Shown here: in pieces, positions 1-8,551 of the stretch | Position numbering within the stretch: the first letter of the stretch is position 1 | Layout: each line of letters opens with the position of its first letter | From: Capsulimonadaceae bacterium | GTDB taxonomy: Bacteria > Armatimonadota > Armatimonadia > Armatimonadales > Capsulimonadaceae | Direction of reading: 5' to 3' | Assembly: GCA_031292625.1 (NCBI GenBank) | Contig: JARLGU010000019.1 | Coordinates: forward strand, 372,001-436,000 | DNA length: 64,000 nt | The notes under the pieces: model-generated | Database searches by the model: none | What the model was told of the DNA's origin: nothing | What the model saw: only the letters and a program-made list of their open reading frames with translations | Made by a program: the position numbers and the translations under genes

Positions 1-125
1 CTCGCGGCCGCTAACTGCCCTGACGCGTGGGCGACGCGCAACGGCATGCTTGCTCCGCACAGCGACAGCACGAAAAGCGTCACGATAAGCGCCGGTATCC
101 TGCGCCGAGCGATAAACCTTGCCAC
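1..125 (-). CDS. Truncated secreted or membrane-anchored protein (N-terminus only)
   Basis: A GTG codon at 123-125 follows the permease stop by one base and opens a frame that runs off the left edge (41 codons). The peptide has an arginine-rich start, a hydrophobic stretch (PALIVTLFVLSLCGAS) and a polar continuation, which is a signal peptide or N-terminal membrane anchor. Near-zero spacing behind the ABC permease suggests it is the third gene of the exporter operon. The Cys in LSLCG is preceded by Leu rather than Gly/Ala, so a lipobox is weak. Function cannot be told from this fragment. Confidence 0.6.
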   Translation of the reverse strand, partial: MARFIARRRIPALIVTLFVLSLCGASMPLRVAHASGQLAAA

Positions 126-126
126 G

Positions 127-909
127 TCACAGCTCCTTGCGCGAAAACGAATACGACGCCACGGTGAGCACGGCAGCCGTGTAAAGCACAGCGTACAAGG
201 CCGTCTGGACCAGATAGCCTGCCGGAACCGGCAGATGGTGGACGAGCGCCTCCTTGAAATTGAAGCACTCCAGGTTCGGCAACAGGTGGTAAATGGCCGT
301 GCCGACGGCCTTAGAGACGAGATTGGCCTCATGCCCGCCGGTCAAATAGGCGTAGATGCCAAACTTTGCGCTGCCAAGACAGTAGATAAACGCCCCAAGG
401 AACCATGCAAGCGGAGGGGATGCAAGCGTCGACAGCAGCAGGCCAACCGCCGCCAGGAGCGCCGCTTCCAACAAAATGTACGGAAGAACGAGCAGCAGCC
501 CCGGATCGACGGTATGCGCGTAACCCAACAGGACGACGCAGAATGTCGCGGCTAGGATGACAATCCCAATCGCAACCGCGCCCATCGTCCCAAGGTATTT
601 GCCAACGACGAACTCCCAGCGATCGAGCGGCTTGGCAAGAACCGGATACGCGGTCTTTTGCTCGATCTCCTGCGGGATACCGGTCACGCTGAGCGTGATC
701 GCAATAAGAGAAGCGGAGATCTGGATCACGGCTGAGCACATATCCTTGATAGTTTGGATCTGGACATCATGCCCGAAACGCCCAAGCAGCACGGCGCACG
801 CAAGAAGCGTCAACGCAAAAAGCATCAACACGTGGAAAATCTGCTTGCGCGCGTTCTCCAGCATCGATATGGTGGCAATTACGCCGATATGTCGAAATAC
901 GTTCAGCAT
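127..909 (-). CDS. ABC-2 type transporter permease
   Basis: A 260-residue integral membrane protein with about six hydrophobic segments (roughly residues 24-45, 63-75, 108-130, 140-160, 165-180 and 235-250), the layout of ABC-2 family exporter permeases. The motif around residues 80-105 (EIEQKTAYPVLAKP, then EFVVGKYLG) is typical of the cytoplasmic loop of this family. It lies 21 bp downstream of an ABC ATPase on the same strand, so the two should form a homo- or heterodimeric exporter in the inner membrane. The substrate cannot be predicted. The ATG has AGGA upstream. Confidence 0.85.
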   Translation of the reverse strand: MLNVFRHIGVIATISMLENARKQIFHVLMLFALTLLACAVLLGRFGHDVQIQTIKDMCSAVIQISASLIAITLSVTGIPQEIEQKTAYPVLAKPLDRWEFVVGKYLGTMGAVAIGIVILAATFCVVLLGYAHTVDPGLLLVLPYILLEAALLAAVGLLLSTLASPPLAWFLGAFIYCLGSAKFGIYAYLTGGHEANLVSKAVGTAIYHLLPNLECFNFKEALVHHLPVPAGYLVQTALYAVLYTAAVLTVASYSFSRKEL

Positions 910-930
910 CGGAATATATCCTGACCCGCC

Positions 931-1875
931 TTAGCTCACCAAACGAACGAAAGCATCTTCCAGGGTCTCGCGCCGGGGCGCAACCGAAATCAAACGAGCC
1001 TGGCGCGGGCGAAGAAGGTCGATTAACCGGTAAAGCCCCGCTTCCGGTACAACGACGGCGGACGCAAGGCCGCGATCATTCGCGACAATCCGGCCGCCCA
1101 ATCGGAGAATGTCGCACGCAAAGTCTTCGTCCTGCTCAAGTTCTTCGATGCGCACTTCAAGGCTATCGTCGGATTGCACGATGTCCGATGGACGCCCCGA
1201 CGCAACCAAGCGCCCCTGCGAAAGCACGGCCACGCAATCGCACACGGTTTCCATTTCGGAAAGCAAGTGCGACGAAAGAAAAATGGTCTTTCCCTGTGTC
1301 CGGAGAAGCATCAACAAATCGCGCAGGAACTTGCGGCCGATTGGATCGAGGCCCGATGACGGTTCATCGAGGATAAGCAGCTTGGGATCGCCGACCAAGG
1401 CGCTGGCCAGTGCAATCCGCTGCATCATGCCCTTGGAGAGCTTCGAGAGCGGCGATGCCTCATGGTCGCTCATTTCGACAAGCTCAAGACACTCCGCGGC
1501 CTTGCGCCGGGCATCGGCCCAACTCAAGCCAGCCAGGACTCCATGACTGCGCACAACTTCCAAAACGGTCAGAAAGCGAGGGAAGTAGGGTTGTTCGGGA
1601 AGGTAACCGACTTGCTCACGGGAAAGGCAATCGAGCGTCGAACGCCCGAGCATCCACGCTGTCCCGAAGGTCGGCGCCGTAAATCCCAAAAGCATCTTGA
1701 TCGTCGTGGTCTTGCCCGCGCCGTTTGGCCCCAGGAACCCGAATATCGTCTGCTGCGGGACCTCAAGGTTGAGATCGCTCACCGCCAGACGTTTCGCCTT
1801 CTTGCCCGGCGCGGCATAGTGCTTGGTCAGGCCGTAGGTTTCGACGGCCAATCCGCATTTCGTCTCGCGGTCCAT
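931..1875 (-). CDS. ABC transporter ATP-binding protein
   Basis: A complete nucleotide-binding domain: Walker A (GPNGAGKTTT), signature (LSKGMMQRIALA), Walker B (LLILDEPSSGLDP) and the switch His in LSSHLLSEME. A C-terminal extension of about 80 residues follows, as in drug/lipid-type ABC-2 ATPases. I place the start at the ATG at 1873-1875 because GGAG lies 6 nt before it; an ATG 12 bases further upstream lacks this spacing. Product 314 residues. It powers the permease encoded next to it. A hairpin in the leader (1891-1907) could affect expression. Confidence 0.9.
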   Translation of the reverse strand: MDRETKCGLAVETYGLTKHYAAPGKKAKRLAVSDLNLEVPQQTIFGFLGPNGAGKTTTIKMLLGFTAPTFGTAWMLGRSTLDCLSREQVGYLPEQPYFPRFLTVLEVVRSHGVLAGLSWADARRKAAECLELVEMSDHEASPLSKLSKGMMQRIALASALVGDPKLLILDEPSSGLDPIGRKFLRDLLMLLRTQGKTIFLSSHLLSEMETVCDCVAVLSQGRLVASGRPSDIVQSDDSLEVRIEELEQDEDFACDILRLGGRIVANDRGLASAVVVPEAGLYRLIDLLRPRQARLISVAPRRETLEDAFVRLVS

Positions 1876-1890
1876 ACTTCGCTCCATAAA

Positions 1891-1907
1891 TGAGGCGGCG
1901 TTTCGCC
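1891..1907. other. Small perfect hairpin in the leader of the ABC operon
   Basis: GGCGGCG, three bases, CGCCGCC: a perfect 7-bp stem immediately upstream of the ATPase start region. No T-run follows, so it is not a classical terminator. It may shape the 5' leader; the role is inferred. Confidence 0.35.
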
Positions 1908-2120
1908 GCCGAAAGCAAACGCGCGTCGCGTAATCACCCCGTATTATTGGCAGGTAGTGCGGCTTACATTAGGCTAAGGCGTCGAGGGACGTCAACATCA
2001 AGTGGCATTGCGAGCGGCCATTATGATTATTAAGCGGCTTCCGTTTCGAGAAGAAGAAGCGCTTAGAAGTCATGCTGGCACTCTCGCGGCAGTTTCATTA
2101 CTCACACCATTCGCCTCGCA

Positions 2121-2129
2121 TGCTATAAT
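2121..2129 (+). promoter_or_regulatory. Extended -10 promoter of purM, predicted leaderless
   Basis: TGCTATAAT is a perfect extended -10 (TGn plus TATAAT). The -10 ends only 6 nt before the purM ATG at 2136, so transcription is predicted to begin at or next to the A of ATG. There is no Shine-Dalgarno sequence. No convincing -35 is visible. Confidence 0.65.
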
Positions 2130-2135
2130 AGCGCC

Positions 2136-3191
2136 ATGACTAACCACACGCGCGACGCCTATGCCGAGGCCGGCGTCGACATCGCCGCAGCCGATGACGC
2201 TGTGCAGCGGATGAAAAAACACATTGCTTCGACCCGGGTTCCGGGCGTTCTCACCAGCGAAGTCGGCAGCTTCGGCGGAATGTTCGCCCTGCGCGACGGC
2301 GAGCGCAGCGGCGCATCGATCCCGGATCCCGTGCTCGTCAGCAGCATCGACGGCGTTGGCACCAAGCTCAAGGTGGCTTTCCTGACCGGCCGCCACGATA
2401 CGATCGGCAAGGACCTCGTCTCGCACTGCGTCAACGACATCCTTGTACAAGGCGCTCGTCCGCTGTTCTTCCTCGATTATTTTGCGACGGGCAAGCTCTC
2501 GCCCGAAGTTGCGGAGGCGGTCGTGAAGGGGCTCAGCGAAGGCTGCGTCGAAACCGGCTGCGTCTTGATCGGCGGCGAAACGGCCGAAATGCCGGGCATG
2601 TACGATCCGCAGGAGTACGATCTGGCGGGATGCATTATCGGAATCGTCGATCGGTCGAAGATTATCGACGGGCGCAAGGTCAAGGAAGGCGATGTGTTGC
2701 TAGGCCTAAAGTCCGACGGCTTGCACACGAACGGTTATTCGCTGGCGCGCAAGGTTCTGCTTTACGATTCGGGCTGGTCCGTGAAGACGGTGCTTCCCGA
2801 TGTCGGCGTCACCGTCGGCGAAGCGCTTCTTTGGCCGCATCGCTGCTACTTGCGCCCGCTGGATAAGTTGCTGAACCTGGACATCGTCAACGCGATGGCC
2901 CACATAACCGGGGGCGGTCTCACGGATAACATCCCGCGCACGCTGCCCGCCGGGCTCGGCGTCCAGATCGACCGGTCGTCGTGGACCGTGCCGCCGATTT
3001 ACGAGCTTATCCAGCACATGGGCGGAATCCCCGATTCGCAGATGCTGCACGCATTCAACATGGGCATCGGATTCGTGGCGATCGTCTCTGCCGGAGACGC
3101 CGACGCCGCGGCAATCCACCTGACGGCGGCTGGCGAAACGGTTTACCGGATCGGCGAGGTGGTCAAAGGGACGGGCGTCTCATACAGATAG
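2136..3191 (+). CDS. purM: Phosphoribosylformylglycinamidine cyclo-ligase (AIR synthase)
   Basis: PurM closes the imidazole ring, converting FGAM and ATP to AIR in de novo purine synthesis (cytosolic dimer). The 351-residue product is full length for the family. It carries the family hallmarks DPVLVSSIDGVGTKLK (residues about 63-80), GGETAEMPGMY (about 148-158), SDGLHTNGYSLAR (about 194-206) and AHITGGGLTDNIPR (about 256-269). It stands alone between the ABC operon and a convergent SIS-domain gene. Its promoter is an extended -10 directly abutting the ATG, so the mRNA is probably leaderless. Other purine genes in the window are guaA and guaB3. Confidence 0.97.
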   Translation: MTNHTRDAYAEAGVDIAAADDAVQRMKKHIASTRVPGVLTSEVGSFGGMFALRDGERSGASIPDPVLVSSIDGVGTKLKVAFLTGRHDTIGKDLVSHCVNDILVQGARPLFFLDYFATGKLSPEVAEAVVKGLSEGCVETGCVLIGGETAEMPGMYDPQEYDLAGCIIGIVDRSKIIDGRKVKEGDVLLGLKSDGLHTNGYSLARKVLLYDSGWSVKTVLPDVGVTVGEALLWPHRCYLRPLDKLLNLDIVNAMAHITGGGLTDNIPRTLPAGLGVQIDRSSWTVPPIYELIQHMGGIPDSQMLHAFNMGIGFVAIVSAGDADAAAIHLTAAGETVYRIGEVVKGTGVSYR

Positions 3192-3204
3192 GCTTAACGC
3201 ACAA

Positions 3205-3232
3205 ACGGGGCGAGGATTTCCTCCCCGCCCCG
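3205..3232. terminator. Bidirectional GC-rich hairpin between convergent purM and the SIS gene
   Basis: ACGGGGCG...AGGA pairs with TCCT...CGCCCCGT, with a short bulge, in the 49-bp gap between two convergent genes. The T-run is poor, so the call rests on position and stem strength. Confidence 0.55.
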
Positions 3233-3240
3233 TGCAAAAC

Positions 3241-4287
3241 CTATCGCGTTTTCGTGACCTTGGCCAATCCGCGTGGATGGTCCGGGTCGAACCCTTTGGC
3301 GACCGCCAGCCAATGCGCGAAAAGCTGTCCGGCGACCACGTAGACAAGCGGACTGAGCCACTCGGGCGTCGCGCCTGGAATGCGGATCGCCGTCTCGCTG
3401 CCGGCAAGGAAGCCCGGATCGTGGGCGATTGCGATAACCGCCGGGTGAATCGGGCGAAGCTTCTCGGCGAGTTGCTCCATTGTATCGTACGCACGGCCGT
3501 CGGGCGCAAGCAGGATGACCGGATAGCCGCGGTGAACGAGGGCGATCGGACCGTGCATGAAATCCGCGGCGGAGAAGCTCTTCGCGCCAATCAAGCAGGT
3601 CTCGGTTAGCTTCAGAGCCACCTCCGACGCCGTGCAATGATTGTAACCCCGTCCGATAACGACGCAGCTTTCGATGTCCTTGTAGCGCATCACGAGAGCC
3701 TTGATCGTGTCATCCAGTGCAAGCGTCGCCTCGATTTGGTCAGCCGCCCGGCGCAGGTGTTCGAGCCGTTCCGGCTTGTTGGTCGAGAGGGCCGTTGACA
3801 GCAGAGCAACCATCGCGAGCGCGCTGGTGTAGGTCTTCGTCGCGGCCACGCTGGTCTCGACCCCAGCGGGCGTGATCAAAGGATACTCCACTGCCTGCGC
3901 GAGCCTCGAGTTGGCGTCGTTCGTAATACACGCCGTCAGGGCGCCGGTCTTGCGCGCCTGCTCACACACGGCGACGACATCGGGCCCCGAGCCGGATTGC
4001 GAGATCCCCAACACGAGCGCATGCTCGTCCAGGTGCGGGATGGCATCGTAAATCGTAAACACCGATGGCGCTGCGAGAGCGATCGGAATGCCGTGTTCAA
4101 TCTCTAAAACATACTTCGCGTAGTGCGCGACGTTATCGCTAGTCCCTCGCGCGGCGATATAAGCAAACCGGATATCCCTGGCGCCGATTGCATCTCGCAA
4201 TGCCTCCACGCTGCGGAATTCCTTGTCGATAACTGCGCGTATTACATCCGGCTGCTGCCGAATTTCATCCAGCATATGCGAAACCAA
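3241..4287 (-). CDS. SIS-domain sugar-phosphate isomerase/deaminase (GlmS isomerase-like, NagB-II type)
   Basis: Two tandem SIS domains (roughly residues 30-160 and 200-330) resemble the C-terminal isomerase half of glucosamine-6-phosphate synthase. Visible motifs are RGTSDN, GISQSGSGPD and SEVALKLTE; the ADFMHGP segment is also characteristic. The N-terminal glutaminase domain with its catalytic Cys is absent, so it cannot use glutamine. That fits a glucosamine-6-phosphate deaminase or a related amino-sugar-phosphate aldose-ketose isomerase. I chose TTG at 4285-4287 (348 residues) because CAGGAGACAGACACA places a strong SD before it. An ATG at 4345-4347 gives 20 extra basic residues and no SD. 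Confidence 0.85.
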   Translation of the reverse strand: MVSHMLDEIRQQPDVIRAVIDKEFRSVEALRDAIGARDIRFAYIAARGTSDNVAHYAKYVLEIEHGIPIALAAPSVFTIYDAIPHLDEHALVLGISQSGSGPDVVAVCEQARKTGALTACITNDANSRLAQAVEYPLITPAGVETSVAATKTYTSALAMVALLSTALSTNKPERLEHLRRAADQIEATLALDDTIKALVMRYKDIESCVVIGRGYNHCTASEVALKLTETCLIGAKSFSAADFMHGPIALVHRGYPVILLAPDGRAYDTMEQLAEKLRPIHPAVIAIAHDPGFLAGSETAIRIPGATPEWLSPLVYVVAGQLFAHWLAVAKGFDPDHPRGLAKVTKTR

Positions 4288-4400
4288 TGTGTCTGTCTCC
4301 TGAGTGCGAGAAACTCGATTTCGTCGTCGCACAACCAAGGCGTGCAATCGCCGATTTCGTAGCCTGAGTATACCCTACGGCTGCCTCGCGAAGCGGATTG

Positions 4401-4409
4401 GGCTATAAT
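4401..4409 (+). promoter_or_regulatory. -10 promoter element upstream of the phosphatase-like membrane protein gene
   Basis: GGCTATAAT contains a perfect TATAAT at 4404-4409. The ATG at 4408 overlaps the -10 hexamer and so cannot be on the transcript. Transcription should begin near 4416, giving a leader of about 97 nt before the TTG start at 4513. Confidence 0.55.
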
Positions 4410-4418
4410 GGAAACGGC

Positions 4419-4481
4419 GCGCGATCGGTCTTCTCGCCCAGTTACTTCCGGCGAACGCTCCCACACGCGGGCCGATCGCGC
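4419..4481 (+). other. Long-range 10-bp inverted repeat in a 5' leader
   Basis: GCGCGATCGG at 4419-4428 is the exact reverse complement of CCGATCGCGC at 4472-4481. The pair encloses a 43-nt loop and lies almost at the predicted transcript 5' end, before the SD (AAAGGGA, 4500-4506) of the next gene. It would close most of the leader into one structured domain. Confidence 0.5.
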
Positions 4482-4512
4482 CAACAACCTTCTCGCCGTA
4501 AAGGGACCTATT

Positions 4513-6243
4513 TTGTCCGCATTTCACACCGTGCTCTTCTGTGTCGTCCTGCTGCTCCCCGGCACATCGTTGACCGAATGGCAAACGCAAGGCGGACCCA
4601 ATTTGCGTGCGGCGATGCGCGCTGGCGCGCTGGGTCTGGTCAATGTCCGCACAGCGGAGCGGGATGCGATTACGCCGCTCGCATCGTGCTTGAGCATCGG
4701 CACGGCGGCGCGGGTTAAAGCCGCACCGCATGAGCTGCCCGGCACGCGAGGATTGGGCTATGCGGCGCTTGGCGGCAATCTGGGGAAGAGCCTCTCCGAC
4801 GGCGGCGTCAACGTCGCCGCCGCCGACCCGCTTGAGCGAGCCGTCTGTTATGGCGCGCACACGTCTGGCAGCGCCCACGGCGAATTGATTGTCGAGAACC
4901 TCGGTCCCGACCCGATCACCGCGGACCGCGAGATCGGGGTCTACCGTAAGGTGGTCGAACGTGATCGCGGACTGCTGATCGTTCTCTCCCCCAACCCATC
5001 GAAACCTGCGTTTGCCCGTTTCGATCGCCTTACGCCGATCCTGCTGCTCAGCCCGCGCCGCTTCAAACCGGGTCTAGCGACTTCGGCATCGACGCGAACG
5101 AAGGGCCTGATTACGAATACGGATATCGCGCCGACGATCGCCGCCTTCTTCGGCGTCCCGCTCGAAGGCCCCGTATACGGCGTCCCGGCAGGCTGGGTTG
5201 CAAGCAGAGGGGACACGGTCGCGAAGCTTAATCTGCAGAACGAGCAATGGATCGCCGACGAGCACCGGTTGTCTTTTCGTCCGTACATCGCACTCGCGCT
5301 CGCGATGTTGATTGTTCTCGGAACAACGGCAGCGCTGGTAAGAGGCGACGCACGTTCCTATTGGTCGGCACTCATATGCCTCGTGCCGGCCGCAATGCTA
5401 AGTGCCATCACTTTTGCAGTTAGCATTGTCCTGCTTTCGCTTGCCGCGACCAACCGCTACCCTAGGCGGACGCGACAAGCCGCGTCCGCAAGCGTCGCCG
5501 GAGTTACGGCGCTCTGGATAACGCTTGACGGACTATTTCATGGCGGTGCGGGCGCTGCGCATTCCTTCCTCGGCTACTCCCCCATTGAAGGCGCGCGCTA
5601 CTACGGCATCGGAAATGAAGCGATGGGCGTATGGCTTGGCGCGGCGGCCCTGACTGCAGGATGGCTCGCCGGACGCGTGCGCGGCGGCTGGCTGCTCGCG
5701 GGCGGCGCGGTCATCGCGATTTCCCTCGGCCACCCGCTGATCGGCGCGAAGGCAGGCGGGTTTCTCGCGGCTCTCTTGACCATCCTCGGTTTCTGGTGGG
5801 CGCTGAGCGGGCGGGCGTTCAAGCTGCTCGTCGCGGCGTTCGCGATCGTCGCCGTCATTGCGGCAGGAACAGGCCTGGAGGCGTTCATGGGGCGCTTCGG
5901 CGCGTCGCACGTCACGCAGTCGCTCGCAATGGCCCGCCACGGGGGCGCAGGAGCCCTCGTGGATGCCGTGGTGCGCAAGGCGGCGATGAACGTCCACTTG
6001 CTCACGCACAGCACGTGGACGCTTCTCCTGATTGCGTGCCTTTACGGCGCATGGCGGTTGATTGAGGGAATCGCGGTCGCCGGTCCTCGTTCACGCGCGA
6101 TGGTCTACGGGACCCTGAGCGCAACGGCGGCCAGCCTCGCGCTCAATGACGCCGGCGTCGTTGCGGCGGCGCTCAGTTCGCTGTACTTGTGGACGGCCGC
6201 CGCGACAATTCGCGCCGAGAACGCCGCCGATGTTCAGCCATAA
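4513..6243 (+). CDS. Membrane protein with N-terminal alkaline-phosphatase-like ectodomain
   Basis: A start at TTG 4513 (SD AAAGGGA, 6-nt spacer) gives a 576-residue protein that opens with a clean signal peptide (SAFHTVLFCVVLLLPGTS). Residues about 20-250 form a soluble domain. Its segment TNTDIAPTIAAFFGV closely matches the metal-ligand region seen in sulfatase/alkaline-phosphatase superfamily proteins. About nine hydrophobic segments follow (residues about 255-570). I infer an extracytoplasmic phosphatase-like or PglZ-like domain tethered to a polytopic membrane domain; the substrate is unknown. A longer reading from ATG 4408 is rejected because that codon lies inside the promoter -10. Confidence 0.7.
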   Translation: MSAFHTVLFCVVLLLPGTSLTEWQTQGGPNLRAAMRAGALGLVNVRTAERDAITPLASCLSIGTAARVKAAPHELPGTRGLGYAALGGNLGKSLSDGGVNVAAADPLERAVCYGAHTSGSAHGELIVENLGPDPITADREIGVYRKVVERDRGLLIVLSPNPSKPAFARFDRLTPILLLSPRRFKPGLATSASTRTKGLITNTDIAPTIAAFFGVPLEGPVYGVPAGWVASRGDTVAKLNLQNEQWIADEHRLSFRPYIALALAMLIVLGTTAALVRGDARSYWSALICLVPAAMLSAITFAVSIVLLSLAATNRYPRRTRQAASASVAGVTALWITLDGLFHGGAGAAHSFLGYSPIEGARYYGIGNEAMGVWLGAAALTAGWLAGRVRGGWLLAGGAVIAISLGHPLIGAKAGGFLAALLTILGFWWALSGRAFKLLVAAFAIVAVIAAGTGLEAFMGRFGASHVTQSLAMARHGGAGALVDAVVRKAAMNVHLLTHSTWTLLLIACLYGAWRLIEGIAVAGPRSRAMVYGTLSATAASLALNDAGVVAAALSSLYLWTAAATIRAENAADVQP

Positions 6244-6273
6244 AAACGGGGATGCAGTTGCGCATCCCCGTTT
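6244..6273. terminator. Bidirectional Rho-independent terminator
   Basis: AAACGGGGATGC and GCATCCCCGTTT form a perfect 12-bp stem with a 6-base loop. It lies one base past the membrane-protein stop and ends in TTT on the + strand (AAA at the other side), so it can serve the converging gene as well. Confidence 0.85.
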
Positions 6274-6350
6274 CGTCTTGCGTTCCGGAGGCTCCGACAG
6301 ATACGATACTTACCCCGTCGAGCCGCGCGAAACCCGCTTATCGCAGCAGG

Positions 6351-7082
6351 CTACTTATTCGCAGGCGGACTGCTCATGTCGCTGCCCGCGGTCTGGCCGC
6401 TCGCGGCGGTCGACGGCTGCACGCCGCCTGCCGGGATCGTCGGGCTTCCATATTCCTCAAAGTAAGGCGATACCTGTTCCGACGGCCTCAGGGAGCGGCC
6501 CTGCATCGCAAGGGCGCGAGCCCGGCCGGTCGTCTCGTACGCGACGATATAGTTCAACACGCGGTCACGGTACCTGTCCGCGCGGTAGAACGAATCGTGA
6601 GATCGAATCCATCCCGGCGTAATTTGCCACTCTGCTGCAAGTTGCAAAAATGTCGCGCCGGTCGACAATCGGTCAAGGACGAGTCGCAACGGCTGATTCG
6701 CCCAGTCCGCCAATGCCACGGCGCGCACTATTTGGTCGGGAGCGAGGTTGAGCGACTTCGCTCGATAAAGGTCGAAATACGTAAACGTTTGATTCGCGAG
6801 CGCGGTATAGTCCACCGTGGACGTCACCGAAGTAGGATACAAGCCGTCAGCCGAGAAGTACCGTGACATCGTTCCAGGCTGTCCCGGTTCGATCGTACCC
6901 CAGTTGCTTTGGCCAACCCACGGCGCCGCATTGTCGGAGCCTGCCTGCCCCGGCGTAGTCCGTCCCGTGTTCATCACGCTGTTGTGCGCCTGATCATATT
7001 GAGCCATGGCCGCACTCGAAACGCTTGCCAGTATGACCGTCAAAACTGTCGCACTCAAAACACCCATTTTTCGAAATTGCAT
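6351..7082 (-). CDS. Secreted hypothetical protein with signal peptide
   Basis: A 243-residue protein with a Sec signal peptide (VLSATVLTVILASVSSAAMA, cleavage about residue 27). A low-complexity Gly/Ser/Thr region follows (about 35-70). A helical middle carries two similar segments: DLYRAKSLNLAPDQIVRAV (about 100-120) and LDRLSTGATFLQLAAEWQI (about 137-155). The C-terminus is Ser/Pro-rich. The helical segments resemble small DNA- or peptidoglycan-associated repeats, but I recognise no family. The ATG has a strong SD (GGAGGAATTAC). Likely periplasmic or surface exposed. Confidence 0.7.
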   Translation of the reverse strand: MQFRKMGVLSATVLTVILASVSSAAMAQYDQAHNSVMNTGRTTPGQAGSDNAAPWVGQSNWGTIEPGQPGTMSRYFSADGLYPTSVTSTVDYTALANQTFTYFDLYRAKSLNLAPDQIVRAVALADWANQPLRLVLDRLSTGATFLQLAAEWQITPGWIRSHDSFYRADRYRDRVLNYIVAYETTGRARALAMQGRSLRPSEQVSPYFEEYGSPTIPAGGVQPSTAASGQTAGSDMSSPPANK

Positions 7083-7223
7083 GTAATTCCTCCATACTCC
7101 CTTTGGTGGCTGCCAACGGCTTGCACCCCGGCAACTCGAAGGGGATCCGAATCGCTATGCACAGGTATATCGCCTGTTTGGAGACCGTCTAAACATCCGG
7201 CGCTTCGATGCGCGCGCATGCTG

Positions 7224-7232
7224 TGCTAAAAT
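7224..7232 (+). promoter_or_regulatory. Extended -10 promoter of the pyrimidine phosphorylase operon, predicted leaderless
   Basis: TGCTAAAAT (extended -10, one mismatch to TATAAT) ends 5 nt before the ATG at 7238. No Shine-Dalgarno precedes the ATG. The geometry matches the purM promoter. Confidence 0.6.
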
Positions 7233-7237
7233 AGAAC

Positions 7238-8551
7238 ATGCGATATCCCACCGTGACTGAGTTTATCGAAGCCAAGCGCGATCGCGGGACGCATAACGCT
7301 GACGAGATCCGGGAGTTCATTCTGGGGTATTCGCGCGGCGAGATCCCAGACTATCAAGCCAGCGCCTGGTTGATGGCGGTTTACATGAACGGCCTGAGCG
7401 ACGAAGAGACGTTCGCGCTCACGGAAGCGATGGTCGAAAGCGGCGCGACGCTCGATTTAAGCGCGATCCCCGGCCTCAAGCTGGACAAACACAGCACCGG
7501 AGGAGTCGGCGACAAAGTGACCCTCGCGGTCGTCCCGATCCTCGCCGCCGCCGGTATCCCGATTGCCAAAATGAGCGGTCGCGGCCTTGGATTTACCGGC
7601 GGCACAATCGACAAGCTTGAAAGCATCCCAGGATTCCGCGTATCGCTGAGCCAGGAGGAGATCGTCGACGCCGTACAACGGACCGGCGCTTGCATCTGCG
7701 CGCAAACCGGCGACCTTGTTCCCGCCGATCGGAAGCTTTACGCGCTGCGCGATGTAACCGGCACGGTCGAATCGATTCCGCTGATTGCGGCGTCGATCAT
7801 GAGTAAGAAGATCGCCGCCAGCGCCGACGTGATTCTGATCGACGTCAAAGTGGGTCGCGGAGCGTTTATGAAGACCCTCCCGCAGGCCCGAGAGCTGGCG
7901 GGCCTGCTGGTGCGCATCGGCGAAGCGCATGGGCGAATCGTCCACGCGGTTCTCACGGCAATGGATGTGCCGCTTGGACGCATGATCGGAAACTGGCTCG
8001 AAGTCGAGGAGGCGGCAGCCTTGCTGCGTCCCGATCCGGAGAATCCGCCCGATGGCCGCTTGCGTGATGAGGTCGCGCATATTGCGTCGAAAGGCCTGGA
8101 GCTCACGAACAAGGCGAAGGAACACTCGGTAAGCGATCTGATCGAAAGCGGCGCGGCGTTCCGGAAATTGGTCGAGATCGTTGAAGCCCAGGGCGGCGAT
8201 CCAGCAGTGTTCGATACCGGCCGCCCCGCACGGAAGAGCGTTCCGGCGCGCGCCAAAAGATCCGGATTCGTTACGAGCATCGATGCCGAGGCGCTGGGGC
8301 GCGCCGCAATGCATCTCGGCGCGGGAAGACTGCGCAAGGACGACCCCGTCGACCCGCTTGCCGGCGTCGCCATACTCGCTCCTATCGGCAGCGAAGTACG
8401 CGCCCAAATGGCTCTGGCATACCTGCGGCACGACGGCAGTCGCGATGCCGGACCGATCGTAGATGCGGTTCAAAACGCTTTTGTTATCGCGGATGAACCC
8501 GCGCCGCTGCCGCCGCTTATTCTGGGCGAGATTGAAAGTAAATCGCTTTAA
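7238..8551 (+). CDS. pdp: Pyrimidine-nucleoside (thymidine) phosphorylase
   Basis: This cytosolic enzyme cleaves thymidine, uridine or deoxyuridine with phosphate for pyrimidine salvage. The 437-residue product is normal length. Hallmarks are LDKHSTGGVGDKVTL (about residues 82-96), SGRGLGFTGGTIDKLESIPG (about 112-131), ASIMSKKIAA and DVKVGRGAFMK (phosphate and pyrimidine binding). Gly-rich loops and Lys/Ser ligands are intact. Whether it is DeoA (thymidine-specific) or Pdp (broad) cannot be decided by eye; length and motifs favour the Gram-positive-like Pdp. It is the first gene of an operon with an amidohydrolase (stop/start TAATG overlap) and a SprT-like protein. Confidence 0.93.
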   Translation: MRYPTVTEFIEAKRDRGTHNADEIREFILGYSRGEIPDYQASAWLMAVYMNGLSDEETFALTEAMVESGATLDLSAIPGLKLDKHSTGGVGDKVTLAVVPILAAAGIPIAKMSGRGLGFTGGTIDKLESIPGFRVSLSQEEIVDAVQRTGACICAQTGDLVPADRKLYALRDVTGTVESIPLIAASIMSKKIAASADVILIDVKVGRGAFMKTLPQARELAGLLVRIGEAHGRIVHAVLTAMDVPLGRMIGNWLEVEEAAALLRPDPENPPDGRLRDEVAHIASKGLELTNKAKEHSVSDLIESGAAFRKLVEIVEAQGGDPAVFDTGRPARKSVPARAKRSGFVTSIDAEALGRAAMHLGAGRLRKDDPVDPLAGVAILAPIGSEVRAQMALAYLRHDGSRDAGPIVDAVQNAFVIADEPAPLPPLILGEIESKSL

